From contig CBDDPL010000004.1 in NCBI GenBank assembly GCA_965232285.1, positions 2,976,001 to 3,040,000 of the forward strand: a stretch of 64,000 nucleotides of DNA. The letters are read 5' to 3'. Positions within the stretch are counted from its first letter, which is position 1. The number at the start of each line of letters is the position of its first letter. The stretch comes from Denitrobaculum sp965232285 (GTDB lineage Bacteria > Pseudomonadota > Alphaproteobacteria > Kiloniellales > Kiloniellaceae). Of this stretch, positions 53,309 to 63,013 are shown one piece after another. The position numbers were made by a program, and so were the translations under genes. The notes below the pieces were generated by a model. It saw only the letters and a program-made list of their open reading frames with translations. It was not told where the DNA came from and searched no databases.

Positions 53309-53550
53309 TCGGTCCTCCCGCTGCTTCCTGTTAACGCACGACAGATCGTCGGCTAAGAGGCCGCCTAAACCCGGCCCACTCCCTGGTATTAGACCGGGCG
53401 CGGAACGGGCACCATTCCAAATACGACATGATTTAGATGGCTGGCCGCGCAGATCCGCTGTCGGCGTGAAGACAAGGTTTTTCTTCCCTTGTGCTGTCCA
53501 TACAGGCTGTAATGGTCACTTTGTGGAAATTTTTCGGCGTAGGTGAACAA

Positions 53551-55224
53551 ATGTTTTCCTTGAGCAGGTTTCTCATAGCAGCTCTTTTCTCCGTCAGCAT
53601 CGGAGGCGCATTTGCCGCCGAACCGGCCGACAACATCATCAAAGGCGCATTGACCGATGTCGCGCGGTTCGAGCAGCAAGCCCAAGGTCTGACCGCCGCC
53701 AGAAAGTCCAATATCCAGCGCATGCTCAAACTGATGACGCTCACGCGCGGCCGCCTGGACAGCTCCGCCAATAAGGACCACGAGTCCTGGCAGGATGCGG
53801 ATCGAAGGCTCAAGGACCTGCGTGCCCAGCTCGAAGGTCTTCTGGCGCCCGCGACGGCAACGGAATCCCCTTCGAACGCCGGGAAGCCGGCTACGCAACC
53901 CGCCCAGGCGCAAAAGCCGGCGGAACCCCAGAAACCCAGCACCGGCGCCCAGCAGGCGACGGTGCGCCCACTGGTCTCCGGCGAGCGGGTTCGGGTCAAG
54001 AAACTGGCCCGGGACATCGCGAATGTGCGCGACAGCATCGTGACGGAGGGCCCTTCCCATCTGCAGGCACGGGAAAACTTCAATAAGCTGAAAAAACGTT
54101 TCGACCAGTTCTCAGCCGCGATCAAACGCTATCCGCAAGTCGACGACCCGGATGTGCAGACGGCACGGCGCGAATACCAGGCGCTCAGCGAAGCGGCCAC
54201 GGCAGAGGTGGCCCGCGCCCAGGCCCAACTGAAGAAGCTGGGTAACGTGCAAGAACGCCTGGCGAAGGTCGATACGGTTCTGCGCGGAACCCCTTTGCCC
54301 GACAGTCTCACCGCCCCCTTCTCGCGCGCCGAGGCCGACCAGTGGGTCGCCGCTGCCCGCAAGCTGCATCCCATCGCAGAACAGGCAAAGAAGGAACTGC
54401 AGCAGATGGCGCCGATCGCTTATCTGCCTTTCACGGTCGGTGTCCCCCCGCAGGTCCCCTATGACCGCGAAGACCTCAACCGGCTCTACGGCTATGCCGA
54501 TGCCCAGCAGAAGAACCTGGGTCTGCGCTTGAAGGAAATGACCGCGATCCTGGACCGCGACGCTGAGCAGATGCCCGGCGAACTGGCTGTCATCAACCAG
54601 GATCGCGATCCGGCCGACCCTCAGGACCAGTGGGTTTACATCGGGGAAGGCAAGCGCGCGGAGATGCACGAAAGGCTGGACAAGAGGCGGGCGCGGATCA
54701 CCTCCGGCGTTCACCTCTACGAAGCCATGGGGCGAGACGTTCCGGCGCAACACCAGGCCGCTCTGCAGGCCATCGAGGATACCCGGGCTGCGTTCGAGCG
54801 GAACCGCGAGACCGCGCTAAAGGCTTCTCGGCTCCCAGACACGGCATCGGAGAGTTCCGAACTCCTGGAGATCGCGAGAGAGACCCTCGCGCGGCCCGAC
54901 TACGAGATCGGCGAGCACGAGCGCCTTGTGATTAACGCGGATCTGGTCAGTCGCGAAAACAAAAGCAGCGAGATCGATATCGACAAGGTCGACGTGACCC
55001 TTGGCGGCGATTTAAAACTCTCCGGCACGCAAACCACCTGGACCTACAAATGGCAACAGTTCCAGGTCGCGACAGCCGAACGCGAGACGGACGGCCGCTA
55101 TTTTGTTTGGTACACGACCCTGAAAAAGTTCGAATCCGGCGGGCCCAAGACGCCGCTGAACAAATGGATTGTCTCCGGACGTCTCAAGAGCAACGAGATC
55201 CTCGAGGGCAACATCGAGAAGTAG
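53551..55224 (+). CDS. Unknown periplasmic coiled-coil protein
   Basis: The 557-residue protein starts with a signal peptide (FSLSRFLIAALFSVSIGGAFA). Helical, charged segments come next, and a Pro/Ala/Gln linker (about 110-145, QPAQAQKPAEPQKP). More helices follow, and the C-terminal 100 residues look like a beta-rich domain. ATG 53551 follows AGGTG. I do not recognise a family. It is convergent with the MltF-like gene, so a cell-envelope role is possible. Confidence 0.6.
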   Translation: MFSLSRFLIAALFSVSIGGAFAAEPADNIIKGALTDVARFEQQAQGLTAARKSNIQRMLKLMTLTRGRLDSSANKDHESWQDADRRLKDLRAQLEGLLAPATATESPSNAGKPATQPAQAQKPAEPQKPSTGAQQATVRPLVSGERVRVKKLARDIANVRDSIVTEGPSHLQARENFNKLKKRFDQFSAAIKRYPQVDDPDVQTARREYQALSEAATAEVARAQAQLKKLGNVQERLAKVDTVLRGTPLPDSLTAPFSRAEADQWVAAARKLHPIAEQAKKELQQMAPIAYLPFTVGVPPQVPYDREDLNRLYGYADAQQKNLGLRLKEMTAILDRDAEQMPGELAVINQDRDPADPQDQWVYIGEGKRAEMHERLDKRRARITSGVHLYEAMGRDVPAQHQAALQAIEDTRAAFERNRETALKASRLPDTASESSELLEIARETLARPDYEIGEHERLVINADLVSRENKSSEIDIDKVDVTLGGDLKLSGTQTTWTYKWQQFQVATAERETDGRYFVWYTTLKKFESGGPKTPLNKWIVSGRLKSNEILEGNIEK

Positions 55225-55239
55225 CGGAATTGCCGTCGG

Positions 55240-56757
55240 TTACTGCATTTCCTTCTGACCCTCGACCCGCTGGCTCTGTGCCTCCAGGATCAGCTTGTAG
55301 GCGATGTAGTACTTGAAGATGTTGCTGACGTATTGGACCGTTTCGCGTCCGATCCGCTTGGCCGCAACCAGTTCGACGTTCCGGAACCACTTGTTGGGAT
55401 TCAGGCCGAGTGTCCGCGCTTCCTTGCGCAGCTTCGCGACCTTCGCGGGCCCCGCGTTATAGGCCGCCACGGCGAAGAGCCACTGATTGAAGAGGTCGAT
55501 TTCCTCCGACTTGAAATAACGGTCATGCAGGAAATGGAGATACTTGACGCCGGCGTGGATATTCGGCTCCAGCTCCTCGATGTTGGTGATTCCCACCACG
55601 GGGTCACTGGCCGTGCTCGGCAGAAGCTGCATGACGCCGATCGCGCCGGCGTCACTGCGCTTCGCCTGATCCAGGGTCGATTCCTGATAGCCGAGCGCCC
55701 CGACCAGAAGCCAGTCGAGCCCGTAGTCGCCGGCATACTTGCGCAGGAACTTGACCGTAGCGTTAAACTTCTCGAGCTCGGCCGGATCCAGCGCATTGCG
55801 GACATAGCGCGTGTCCTCCAGGTATCGCTTGAAGAGAATGTTGCCGAGCAGTGTCCCCTTGCGGTTCTTCTCCACGAAACGGTTCACGACCGCCTTGAGT
55901 TTCGGGCTGTTCTTTCGAAAAGCCCAGCCGATCTGCCCGCCGCTGTTGACGGCGATCTCCGGATGTAACCGGATGTCCTCGAAGGTCTGCGCCCAAAAGC
56001 TCGCCTTGTGCCCGTCGACGATAGCCATGGGCAACAGGCCCGCGTTGACCATCTCCAGCAGGTCCGAATCCTCCAGGTTTTCGTTGGCATCCACGACCTC
56101 GACCGGCGCGATCCCCTTGGCCTCAAGGCTTTCGTTGAGACGCCGGATACTGGCGTAATAGCTGCTGGAAGGACGCAGATGGATCGATTTGCCGGACAAG
56201 GCTTCCAGCCCGGCCGGCGCCGGAACCTCCGAGCTGGTGACCAGAATCTCATCGACGTCGCTCAGCAACGGCGCGGAGAAATCGACCAGCTCCTGTCGTT
56301 CGGGCGTGATCGTCAGGTTGCCGACCGCGATATCCCCTCGCCCCTCGATCAGTCCCTCGATCAGTTCGTCGCGCGGGACAGGCACGAAAACCACCTCGAC
56401 CTTGACGGTGCGCCGCTTGAGCTCCTTGTTGATCTGCGCCTCAAAGGCCGTCAGCATCTCGTAGGCAAGACCAAGTTGCCGGCCGCGGTCCAGGAAGTAA
56501 TAAGCCTTGTTGTAGGGAACCAGCGCGCGGATCCGGTTTCGCTCGACCATGCCATCGAAGTCGCCGGTCCAGGTTTCGGCCAGACCTGCCTCGCCCACCG
56601 GAGCCTTAGGCGGTTCCGGCGGCTGCGCCGTTTCACTGATCGCCTGCAGAGGCGACGCGCCAGCCATGGTAAGACAAAAGGCAGCAACCGCCGTTAGGCG
56701 ACCGCACCCCGGAACCAGCCCCGACAGCCTTCCGGACCCCAATATCCTTCCGGACAT
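55240..56757 (-). CDS. mltF: MltF-type membrane-bound lytic murein transglycosylase
   Basis: A 505-residue protein. Signal peptide (about 1-38), then a solute-binding (SBP_bac_3) domain (about 70-300, IRALVPYNKAYYFLDRG), then a transglycosylase SLT domain (about 330-480). Its catalytic Glu is in GALGYQESTLDQAKRSDAGAIGVMQLLP. It cleaves peptidoglycan glycan chains in the periplasm. ATG 56757 has GGAGAGGG 11 bp upstream. Confidence 0.85.
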   Translation of the reverse strand: MSGRILGSGRLSGLVPGCGRLTAVAAFCLTMAGASPLQAISETAQPPEPPKAPVGEAGLAETWTGDFDGMVERNRIRALVPYNKAYYFLDRGRQLGLAYEMLTAFEAQINKELKRRTVKVEVVFVPVPRDELIEGLIEGRGDIAVGNLTITPERQELVDFSAPLLSDVDEILVTSSEVPAPAGLEALSGKSIHLRPSSSYYASIRRLNESLEAKGIAPVEVVDANENLEDSDLLEMVNAGLLPMAIVDGHKASFWAQTFEDIRLHPEIAVNSGGQIGWAFRKNSPKLKAVVNRFVEKNRKGTLLGNILFKRYLEDTRYVRNALDPAELEKFNATVKFLRKYAGDYGLDWLLVGALGYQESTLDQAKRSDAGAIGVMQLLPSTASDPVVGITNIEELEPNIHAGVKYLHFLHDRYFKSEEIDLFNQWLFAVAAYNAGPAKVAKLRKEARTLGLNPNKWFRNVELVAAKRIGRETVQYVSNIFKYYIAYKLILEAQSQRVEGQKEMQ

Positions 56758-56940
56758 TGAACAGTCATCCCTCTCCACGAGTCAGCCCCCTCCTGAACCG
56801 CCCGCCTGTCGCCCGCCGCACAAAGACAGCGACCGCTAACATTCGAGCATAGCCGGGCGGTACGGAAGAGGTCCAGGGTCAAAAACCGAAAGCCAAAGAC
56901 TGCCGGGCCAAATCAGCGGAGTAACGGTCCTCGGGGTATC

Positions 56941-57519
56941 CTACCGCACCTGCCCCTCATGGATCGGAACGCTGCACACCAGAATACGCGAGATCTTGCC
57001 TTCGACGCCTAGCGGCAGAAGAACACGGTGCCAGCGGCTCACGGTGATGGCGAGCGGTGCTTCATGCACGCTGTAAAGCGGACAGCGCAGGTCCCGCACA
57101 ACCATATAGGTCGCGACCAGAAAGGTCCTGACGGCTTCGGTGGTCTGGCTTTCCCACACACTTTTTCCGGTCATGTCGAAACCTGAAACGGCCGCGATCC
57201 TGGAGCCATACAGGGCATAGCGGAAATCGTCGGCCTCTTCGTCTATATCGATCAGAATGAGGTAACCCAACGCCGAGAAGACCTCTTCCGGCGCGATCTT
57301 GACGACATTGGGAATGCCCTGGACACGCGGTAACTGTGACCAAAACCGCAGGATCGACTTGTGTTGCTTGACCGCAAGGAATGACTCACTCGGATCGCGA
57401 ACCAGCTCCACACCCTTCACACCAACGATAAGATTTTCTATTTTTGATTGTGTTAGGAGATCGGCATCAAGGCTCCGCACGATCTTGTCCGCCAGTTCCC
57501 TTGCGGCAACCTGCGCCAT
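56941..57519 (-). CDS. PAS_5-family protein
   Basis: The 192-residue PAS_5 domain protein contains LRFWSQLPRVQGIPNVVKIAPEE and DFRYALYGSRIAAVSGFDMTGKS, the family core. A sensory role with no output domain is typical; the ligand and partner are unknown. It is very similar to the next gene upstream. Confidence 0.8.
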   Translation of the reverse strand: MAQVAARELADKIVRSLDADLLTQSKIENLIVGVKGVELVRDPSESFLAVKQHKSILRFWSQLPRVQGIPNVVKIAPEEVFSALGYLILIDIDEEADDFRYALYGSRIAAVSGFDMTGKSVWESQTTEAVRTFLVATYMVVRDLRCPLYSVHEAPLAITVSRWHRVLLPLGVEGKISRILVCSVPIHEGQVR

Positions 57520-57781
57520 CTACAACCTCCAACACGCCATGAAAACCAGCCCCTTTCGGGGAAGTCTAATATTCGGGGTCAGTGAGGTCTAGCTCTCTGT
57601 CAAAAGACTTCAAGAAACGATCAACTAGAGATTATCTTTCAAAAAATTACAACCAGCCAAAGAGAAGATCTATTTATACATCTGTTCACATATGAACATC
57701 ACGAACAGGATTTCGCTGACTCTATATATTATTTGAAGAATCGATCAGCCTGTCCCTTCACACCCGACGGCCGCGCGCAAC

Positions 57782-58366
57782 TTACCTGATCTCCCCCTCG
57801 TGAATCGGGAGATTACAGACCAGAAAGCGGGTGACAGCACCGTCGGTTCCCAGAGGTAGAATCAGGCGGTGCCAATAGCTCACGGTGATGAAAGGTGGGG
57901 CCTCGTGCACCGTGTAGATCGGGCAACGCAGGCGGCGCGCCGCCATGTAGCAGCCGGCAAAGAAATCCCGCACGGGCGGCGTTGTGGCGATCGACCAGAT
58001 GCTCTTGCCGGTCATGTCGAATCCCGACACCGCCGCAATCCTCGATCCGTAGAGTGCATAGCGGAAATCTTCGGTCGCATCATCGATGTCGAGCAGGATC
58101 AGATAACCCAGCGCTGAGCGAACCTGCTCGGGCGCGATTTTGACGACGTTCGGAATCCCTTCGACTTTCGGGAGCTCGGACCAGAACCGCAGGACCGAAC
58201 GGAGTTGCTCCGCCGGCAAGTCCTCGATCGCCGGGTCCCGCCGGATCTCTAGTCTCTGAACCGAGGTGCCCAGAAAGTCCGAGGGCGACTGCGTGGGCAG
58301 TTCCATCGACAGATACGCGACAATCTTATCCGCCATCTCTCTCGCAGCGGCGCGACTCATTGGCAC
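57782..58366 (-). CDS. PAS_5-family protein (tandem paralogue)
   Basis: The 194-residue paralogue of the protein at 56941-57519, sharing the AARE.ADKIV start, GIPNVVKIAPE, ALYGSRIAAVSGFDMTGKS and the C-terminal PIHEG. The arrangement points to tandem duplication followed by divergence. Its N-terminal third differs most. Confidence 0.8.
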   Translation of the reverse strand: MPMSRAAAREMADKIVAYLSMELPTQSPSDFLGTSVQRLEIRRDPAIEDLPAEQLRSVLRFWSELPKVEGIPNVVKIAPEQVRSALGYLILLDIDDATEDFRYALYGSRIAAVSGFDMTGKSIWSIATTPPVRDFFAGCYMAARRLRCPIYTVHEAPPFITVSYWHRLILPLGTDGAVTRFLVCNLPIHEGEIR

Positions 58367-58681
58367 TCTCCCTCCTGCAGGAGCAACTGCCTTCGCGCCC
58401 CAACAAGCCTTGAGAAAGACAAAATTGGCAGAAAGACATCATCGGAACGCGGCCCGCTGTCTTTATGCAGCAATGCCCGGTCCTGTTTCACCCCCGCGCA
58501 GCGGATGGGTAAAGTGTAGTCCCAAGCTGCAGAGATAGGAACCTGTTGCGTCAGTCGTCTGGATTTTGCAGATCGAGATCCGTCTTCCTGCCAAAGAGCC
58601 GCCCCGCATTCTGAAAGAAAAGGCGGCAGGCGTGAAAACGCTGCCGCCTCCGATTCTGGCCTTGGCGCTACGGCTTTCCCG

Positions 58682-61111
58682 TCACGCCGCCTCGGTAACG
58701 GCGGCCTGGCTTTCCGCCAACAGGCCGGAGATAAGACTCTGGGTCTTCTCGTCGCTGTTGAAAGCGATATGGACACCTTTTTCCGAGCTGTCGACGACCC
58801 GCGCTTCAAGGCTTTCCGTCAGGGACTCGATCCGCAGGGACAGTTTTTCGTCAGCCGCGAAGTCTCGATCGCTATGGATCAGGGCGCCGCCGAGCGACAG
58901 GTCGCAGATCTCAGTCCTGATCTCTTCGCCGGCGTTCTCGACAACGACGGACCAGCGGCCGGGCTGACGCGGATACTTGCGCCGGTTGCCGGCATCGGAC
59001 TCGCGGAACTCGATCATGGCTTCACCCAGTTCCGCCGTCGCTTGGTTGCTGGCGCGGACGTCCTCCACAAAGGATTCAATCTCCGAGGTCAGGACATTCG
59101 AGGACTCCATGAGAGCCTTCGAGCTATCGAGCACTTCGTTCGCGCTGGAACCTGTCTCCTTCACCATGCCGCGGACTTCGTCCATGCTCACCGCGACATC
59201 ACGGGACCCCGATGCGGTTTGTGCGACGTTACCGGCGATCTCGCGCGTCGCCGAGCCCTGCTGGTCGACCGTGGCATTGATGGTGCCGACGATCTCATCC
59301 ATTTGGCCGATGATGGTGCCGATGCCGCGGATGGCGTCGACCGCGTCCGTGGTCACACCCTGGATCTGCCCGATCTGATCGGCAATTTCCTGCGTCGCGG
59401 TGGCGGTCTGGCTGGCCAGGCTCTTGACCTCGTTCGCAACCACCGCGAAGCCCTTGCCCGCTTCGCCGGCCCGCGCGGCCTCGATGGTCGCGTTCAAGGC
59501 CAGCAGATTAGTCTGCTCGGTGATGTCGGAGATCATCTTGACCACATCGCCGATCTTTTTGGCGGCCTCATCCAGCCCCTCGACCGTAGAATTGGTGACC
59601 TCAACCTGTTCAACGGCCCGCGCGGCGATCTCGGAAGACTGCTGGACCTGGCGATTGATCTCCTCGACCGAAGAGGAGAGTTCCTCGGTCGCCGAAGCAA
59701 CGGTCTGCACGCCCATCGACATGTTCTCGGAGGCGGCAACCACCGTATCGGACCGGTCGCCGGCGGACTCGGCATTCATCGACATGTGTTTCGCCGTACC
59801 CTGAAGCTGACAGGCGGCTGCCGAGACGTTCTGAGCCACGGACTTCACCCGCTGCTCGAAATTCGTCAGCAGTTGCTCCACGGCTTCACGTTTCTCTTCT
59901 TCCGCCCGTGCCTCGATCTCGGCCTGTTCGGCCTCCATGCGCTTGACGGCCAGCAGCTTCTCGCGGAACACCCGGACTGCGCGCGCCATGGCGCCGATCT
60001 CGTCCTTCGACTTGACCTCGATGGTCGCGGATGTGTCGCCCTCGGTCAGCGCCCCGAGAACGTCAACGGTCTTGCGCAAGGGCCGTACCAGGGTCAGGTG
60101 GATGGCCGACATAATGGCCAGAACCAGCACCAGGGCGACGCCGATCGCAACCAGGGTAATGATCTGAGCCTCTCCGGCCTTTTCTTCGGCCGTGATCTGG
60201 AACTCGAAGCCTTCGCCCGCGGTCATCTCCACCAGATCCGAAATGCCGATATGGATTTCATCGACCAGCACCGGATCCGGGTTGAATTCGTTCGAATCGC
60301 CGTTCAGGAAATCCTCGTTTTCCCCCTGCCATTCCTCGGCCAGCGCCATGATATTTTCGGCCAGGGCGCGGCTTTCGTTGGTCAGAGCCCGCTCGGCGGC
60401 AACCTCGATGTTATCGATGAAATTCTCGAGATGCTCCGCGATCAGCTCCGACCATTCACTGACATCCAACTCGGCCGTCTGGGCCTCATCCCCTTCCTCA
60501 GCGGTCGCGGCTTCAGCCTCGGTTTCCGCTTCGGCTTCGGGTGCTTCGGCGGATATCTCCGCCGTCCCGGCCTGCGTCTCGGCATCGCGCACCAGGCGCT
60601 CGCGTTCGCTCAGGTCAGCTTGCGGCAGGAACTGGGCCACATCCAGCCCCGCGGCATCGAGCAGCAGGCGTTGCCGTTCGCTCAGATTTTCCGGCGCCGC
60701 CTCAAGCTGTCGGATGATGGCCGCCTCGACGCCCGCGGCTTCGAGGATCAGACGCTGGCGTTCGCTGAGACCGGGCGCCGGCAGAGCGACCTGCCGAGGC
60801 GCGGCCTGGGCTGTTTCAGCCTGCGGCTGCGCTTCGGCCTGAGGCGCAGCTTGAGCTGCGGGCTGAGCCTCGAGCTCCGCTTGATGCCTCGCCTCGGCCT
60901 GTGCCGACATCATGCGGGCAACCGTGGTGTCGATCATGGCGAAGTCGGTGGCGGCGGCGCGGGCGAAATTAATCGCCATCAGGGGCTTGTCGTACATTTC
61001 CATGGCCAGCTTGCCCATGCCCGTCACCGAGTACCAGGCATAGCCACCGAGCGCGCCGGTCATCAGCAGGACCAGCATGAAACCTAGGAAAAGCTTGTAA
61101 ACAAGCGACAT
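58682..61111 (-). CDS. Methyl-accepting chemotaxis protein with internal repeats and C-terminal PilZ
   Basis: The 809-residue receptor has membrane helices at about 7-29 and 316-341, then HAMP (VRPLRKTVDVLGALTEGDTS), a methyl-accepting signalling domain (INLLALNATIEAARAGEAGKGFAVVANEV-type core) and a C-terminal PilZ domain (about 706-809; RRKYPRQ and DLSLGGALI) that should bind c-di-GMP. The periplasmic part is unusual: an Ala/Glu/Gln-rich stretch (about 71-110), three copies of LSERQRLLLDAAG-like repeats (about 114-127, 143-156, 167-179), and an acidic Ala/Glu stretch (about 180-215). Its strand-mates upstream encode a cupredoxin and a di-heme peroxidase. Confidence 0.92.
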   Translation of the reverse strand: MSLVYKLFLGFMLVLLMTGALGGYAWYSVTGMGKLAMEMYDKPLMAINFARAAATDFAMIDTTVARMMSAQAEARHQAELEAQPAAQAAPQAEAQPQAETAQAAPRQVALPAPGLSERQRLILEAAGVEAAIIRQLEAAPENLSERQRLLLDAAGLDVAQFLPQADLSERERLVRDAETQAGTAEISAEAPEAEAETEAEAATAEEGDEAQTAELDVSEWSELIAEHLENFIDNIEVAAERALTNESRALAENIMALAEEWQGENEDFLNGDSNEFNPDPVLVDEIHIGISDLVEMTAGEGFEFQITAEEKAGEAQIITLVAIGVALVLVLAIMSAIHLTLVRPLRKTVDVLGALTEGDTSATIEVKSKDEIGAMARAVRVFREKLLAVKRMEAEQAEIEARAEEEKREAVEQLLTNFEQRVKSVAQNVSAAACQLQGTAKHMSMNAESAGDRSDTVVAASENMSMGVQTVASATEELSSSVEEINRQVQQSSEIAARAVEQVEVTNSTVEGLDEAAKKIGDVVKMISDITEQTNLLALNATIEAARAGEAGKGFAVVANEVKSLASQTATATQEIADQIGQIQGVTTDAVDAIRGIGTIIGQMDEIVGTINATVDQQGSATREIAGNVAQTASGSRDVAVSMDEVRGMVKETGSSANEVLDSSKALMESSNVLTSEIESFVEDVRASNQATAELGEAMIEFRESDAGNRRKYPRQPGRWSVVVENAGEEIRTEICDLSLGGALIHSDRDFAADEKLSLRIESLTESLEARVVDSSEKGVHIAFNSDEKTQSLISGLLAESQAAVTEAA

Positions 61112-61147
61112 CTTTGCCCCCTTTTTGCGCGGATTTTTTGCGCGTCT

Positions 61148-61483
61148 TTACTTCACCAGGACAGTGATCTTCATCTTAGGATGAATGCCGCAGCGAACCT
61201 TGAACTTGCCATTCTCGTCAAAGACCACTTCGACCTTTTCGCCGGGCTTCTGAATACCCGAGCTGACATCCATCTTCTTGATGACGATGTTGTGCTTGAC
61301 CTTGTCGTCATTGACGAAGGTGATGGTGTCGCCGGCCGCGATCGACATCTTCTTTTCCGAAAACTTCTTGCCGTTCTGGGACACCGTATGCGTGGTCGCG
61401 GCTGCCGCGGCCATGGCGCCGATAGTAATGGCACAGATGGCGCCGGCAGTGCCGGCAAGGACCTTGTGTTTGAGGGATTTCAT
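61148..61483 (-). CDS. Periplasmic cupredoxin (plastocyanin/azurin-like)
   Basis: The 111-residue protein has a signal peptide (about 1-29) and a type 1 copper site: His64 (KHN), Cys98, His101 and Met104 in CGIHPKM. It should carry electrons in the periplasm, plausibly to the di-heme peroxidase encoded 43 bp upstream. Confidence 0.85.
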   Translation of the reverse strand: MKSLKHKVLAGTAGAICAITIGAMAAAAATTHTVSQNGKKFSEKKMSIAAGDTITFVNDDKVKHNIVIKKMDVSSGIQKPGEKVEVVFDENGKFKVRCGIHPKMKITVLVK

Positions 61484-61526
61484 ATATCACTCCATGTGTT
61501 TGCCAAGTGTTGGTCGTTTCGGGTCG

Positions 61527-62597
61527 TCAGTTCGGCAGGATCGGGATTTCCACCGGATCGTCCTGGCTGCTGAGGCTTTCCAGAAAGGCGATGAGATCCT
61601 GCTTTTCTTCGGCGGAGAGTTTGAAAGGCTTCATATCGTCCGAGAGGCTCGGGCGTTCGATGAAACCATCAGCGTAGTGATCGACGACTTCGCTCAGAGT
61701 GGCGAGGGAGCCGTCGTGCATGTAAGGCGCACGCTCGACGATGTTCCGCAGGCCGGGCGTCTTGAAGGCATGCTTGAACTCGGGCATGTCGTTCATCTGC
61801 GCCGCGCGACCAACGTCGTCGGAGGCCAGGCCGATGTCATGGAAGCTGTCATCGGTCATGTTCCAGCCGGAGTGGCAGGCAACGCAGTTAGCCTTGGTGT
61901 TGTAGATCACGAAGCCGCGCTTGGCGCTCTCGCTGATAGCGCTTTCATCACCGTCGACCCAGTGGTCGAAGGGCGCGCGATTCGAGACGATGGTGCGTTC
62001 GTAGGTGGCGATGGCCATGCCGATGGTCTCGCCGGAGATCTCCTGGCCGGGGAAGGCAGCCTCGAAGAGCTCGCGGTAACCTTCGATGCCCTGCAGTTCG
62101 GCGATGAGCTGATCGAGCGGCTGCGCCATTTCGACACCCGCTTGGATCGGGCCCAGCGCCTGCTCCTCGAGCGAAGGCATCCGGCCGTCCCACATGAAGA
62201 TCTCACCCCAGGCCAGATTCAGGATCGTCGGGGTGTGGCGGCCGAGACGGTTCATGCCATGGCCAGCGCCGGTCGGCTGGCCGTCCTCCCAACCGAAACT
62301 CGGATTATGGCAGGAGCCGCAGGAAATCAGGTTCGAACCGGACAAACGCGGATCAAAGAACAGCTTCTTGCCCAGTTCGGCCTTTTCCGCCGAATAGGGA
62401 TTTTCCTCCGGGAAGGGAATGCTGGTCGGACGCACCACCTGCGCCCGCATCTCTTCAAGCGCCGCGGGATCGGCCCCCGCGACCGTCCGGCTGGCAAGCA
62501 CCTCAACACTAAAGGCCGGCAGCGCGACCAGCGCCGCGCCCAGCAGCATAGCGCCGCGTTGCGCAAATCGGATAACTTCCTGTTTTCTCGACTGCAT
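61527..62597 (-). CDS. Di-heme cytochrome c peroxidase (MauG/CCP family)
   Basis: A 356-residue periplasmic protein with a signal peptide (about 1-36) and two heme motifs, CGSCH (93-97) and CVACH (238-242). TPTILNLAW and KTPGLRNIVERAPYMHDGSL are conserved CCP/MauG blocks. It reduces hydrogen peroxide or oxidises a protein partner. It leads a three-gene run with the cupredoxin and the chemoreceptor. Confidence 0.9.
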   Translation of the reverse strand: MQSRKQEVIRFAQRGAMLLGAALVALPAFSVEVLASRTVAGADPAALEEMRAQVVRPTSIPFPEENPYSAEKAELGKKLFFDPRLSGSNLISCGSCHNPSFGWEDGQPTGAGHGMNRLGRHTPTILNLAWGEIFMWDGRMPSLEEQALGPIQAGVEMAQPLDQLIAELQGIEGYRELFEAAFPGQEISGETIGMAIATYERTIVSNRAPFDHWVDGDESAISESAKRGFVIYNTKANCVACHSGWNMTDDSFHDIGLASDDVGRAAQMNDMPEFKHAFKTPGLRNIVERAPYMHDGSLATLSEVVDHYADGFIERPSLSDDMKPFKLSAEEKQDLIAFLESLSSQDDPVEIPILPN

Positions 62598-63013
62598 GAT
62601 TGTCCCCTAAACCTGTTCTTGTCCCACCTCGGCAAGAAACTGCCGGTCATTTCTCTGCCCAACAATTAGCCATGCGAATTAAAAATTCGTGAAGCCGATC
62701 CGCGGAAAACCTGAGAAAACTGGGGAAAAACAGCTCTGACTGAGTAGGCGCTCAAAATACGCAGAGCGCTTTCGCAAAGTAGGGTTGTGGCAACACTGTT
62801 TTGTTTTCTATGACGTTAGGAAGGCTGTACGCTTCACAGGGCTGCGCCGACAACCATTAAAGGTAATCCCTGCACAGATCCGAATATAAATTAAAAAGAC
62901 AAAGAATTATTTCTGCAGGAGAAGTGAGCGAAGCGCTCAAAAGCACATAACTGCCGCCCGATAGAGCCAGAAGCGGTGCAGGCAGCATCCAATCTGGTCC
63001 AATGGGCGCGGGC
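62598..63013. other. Gene-free stretch between the peroxidase and AraC genes
   Basis: No coding frame is supported. A short inverted repeat GCGCTC / GAGCGC (near 62752-62773) is present. It contains the peroxidase promoter (right end of the minus-strand run) and the 3' region of the AraC gene. Confidence 0.4.

Noticed and set aside
58769..61087. 772-residue plus-strand frame opposite the chemoreceptor
   Set aside because: His/Arg/Gly-rich mirror of the receptor's coding strand with no domains.
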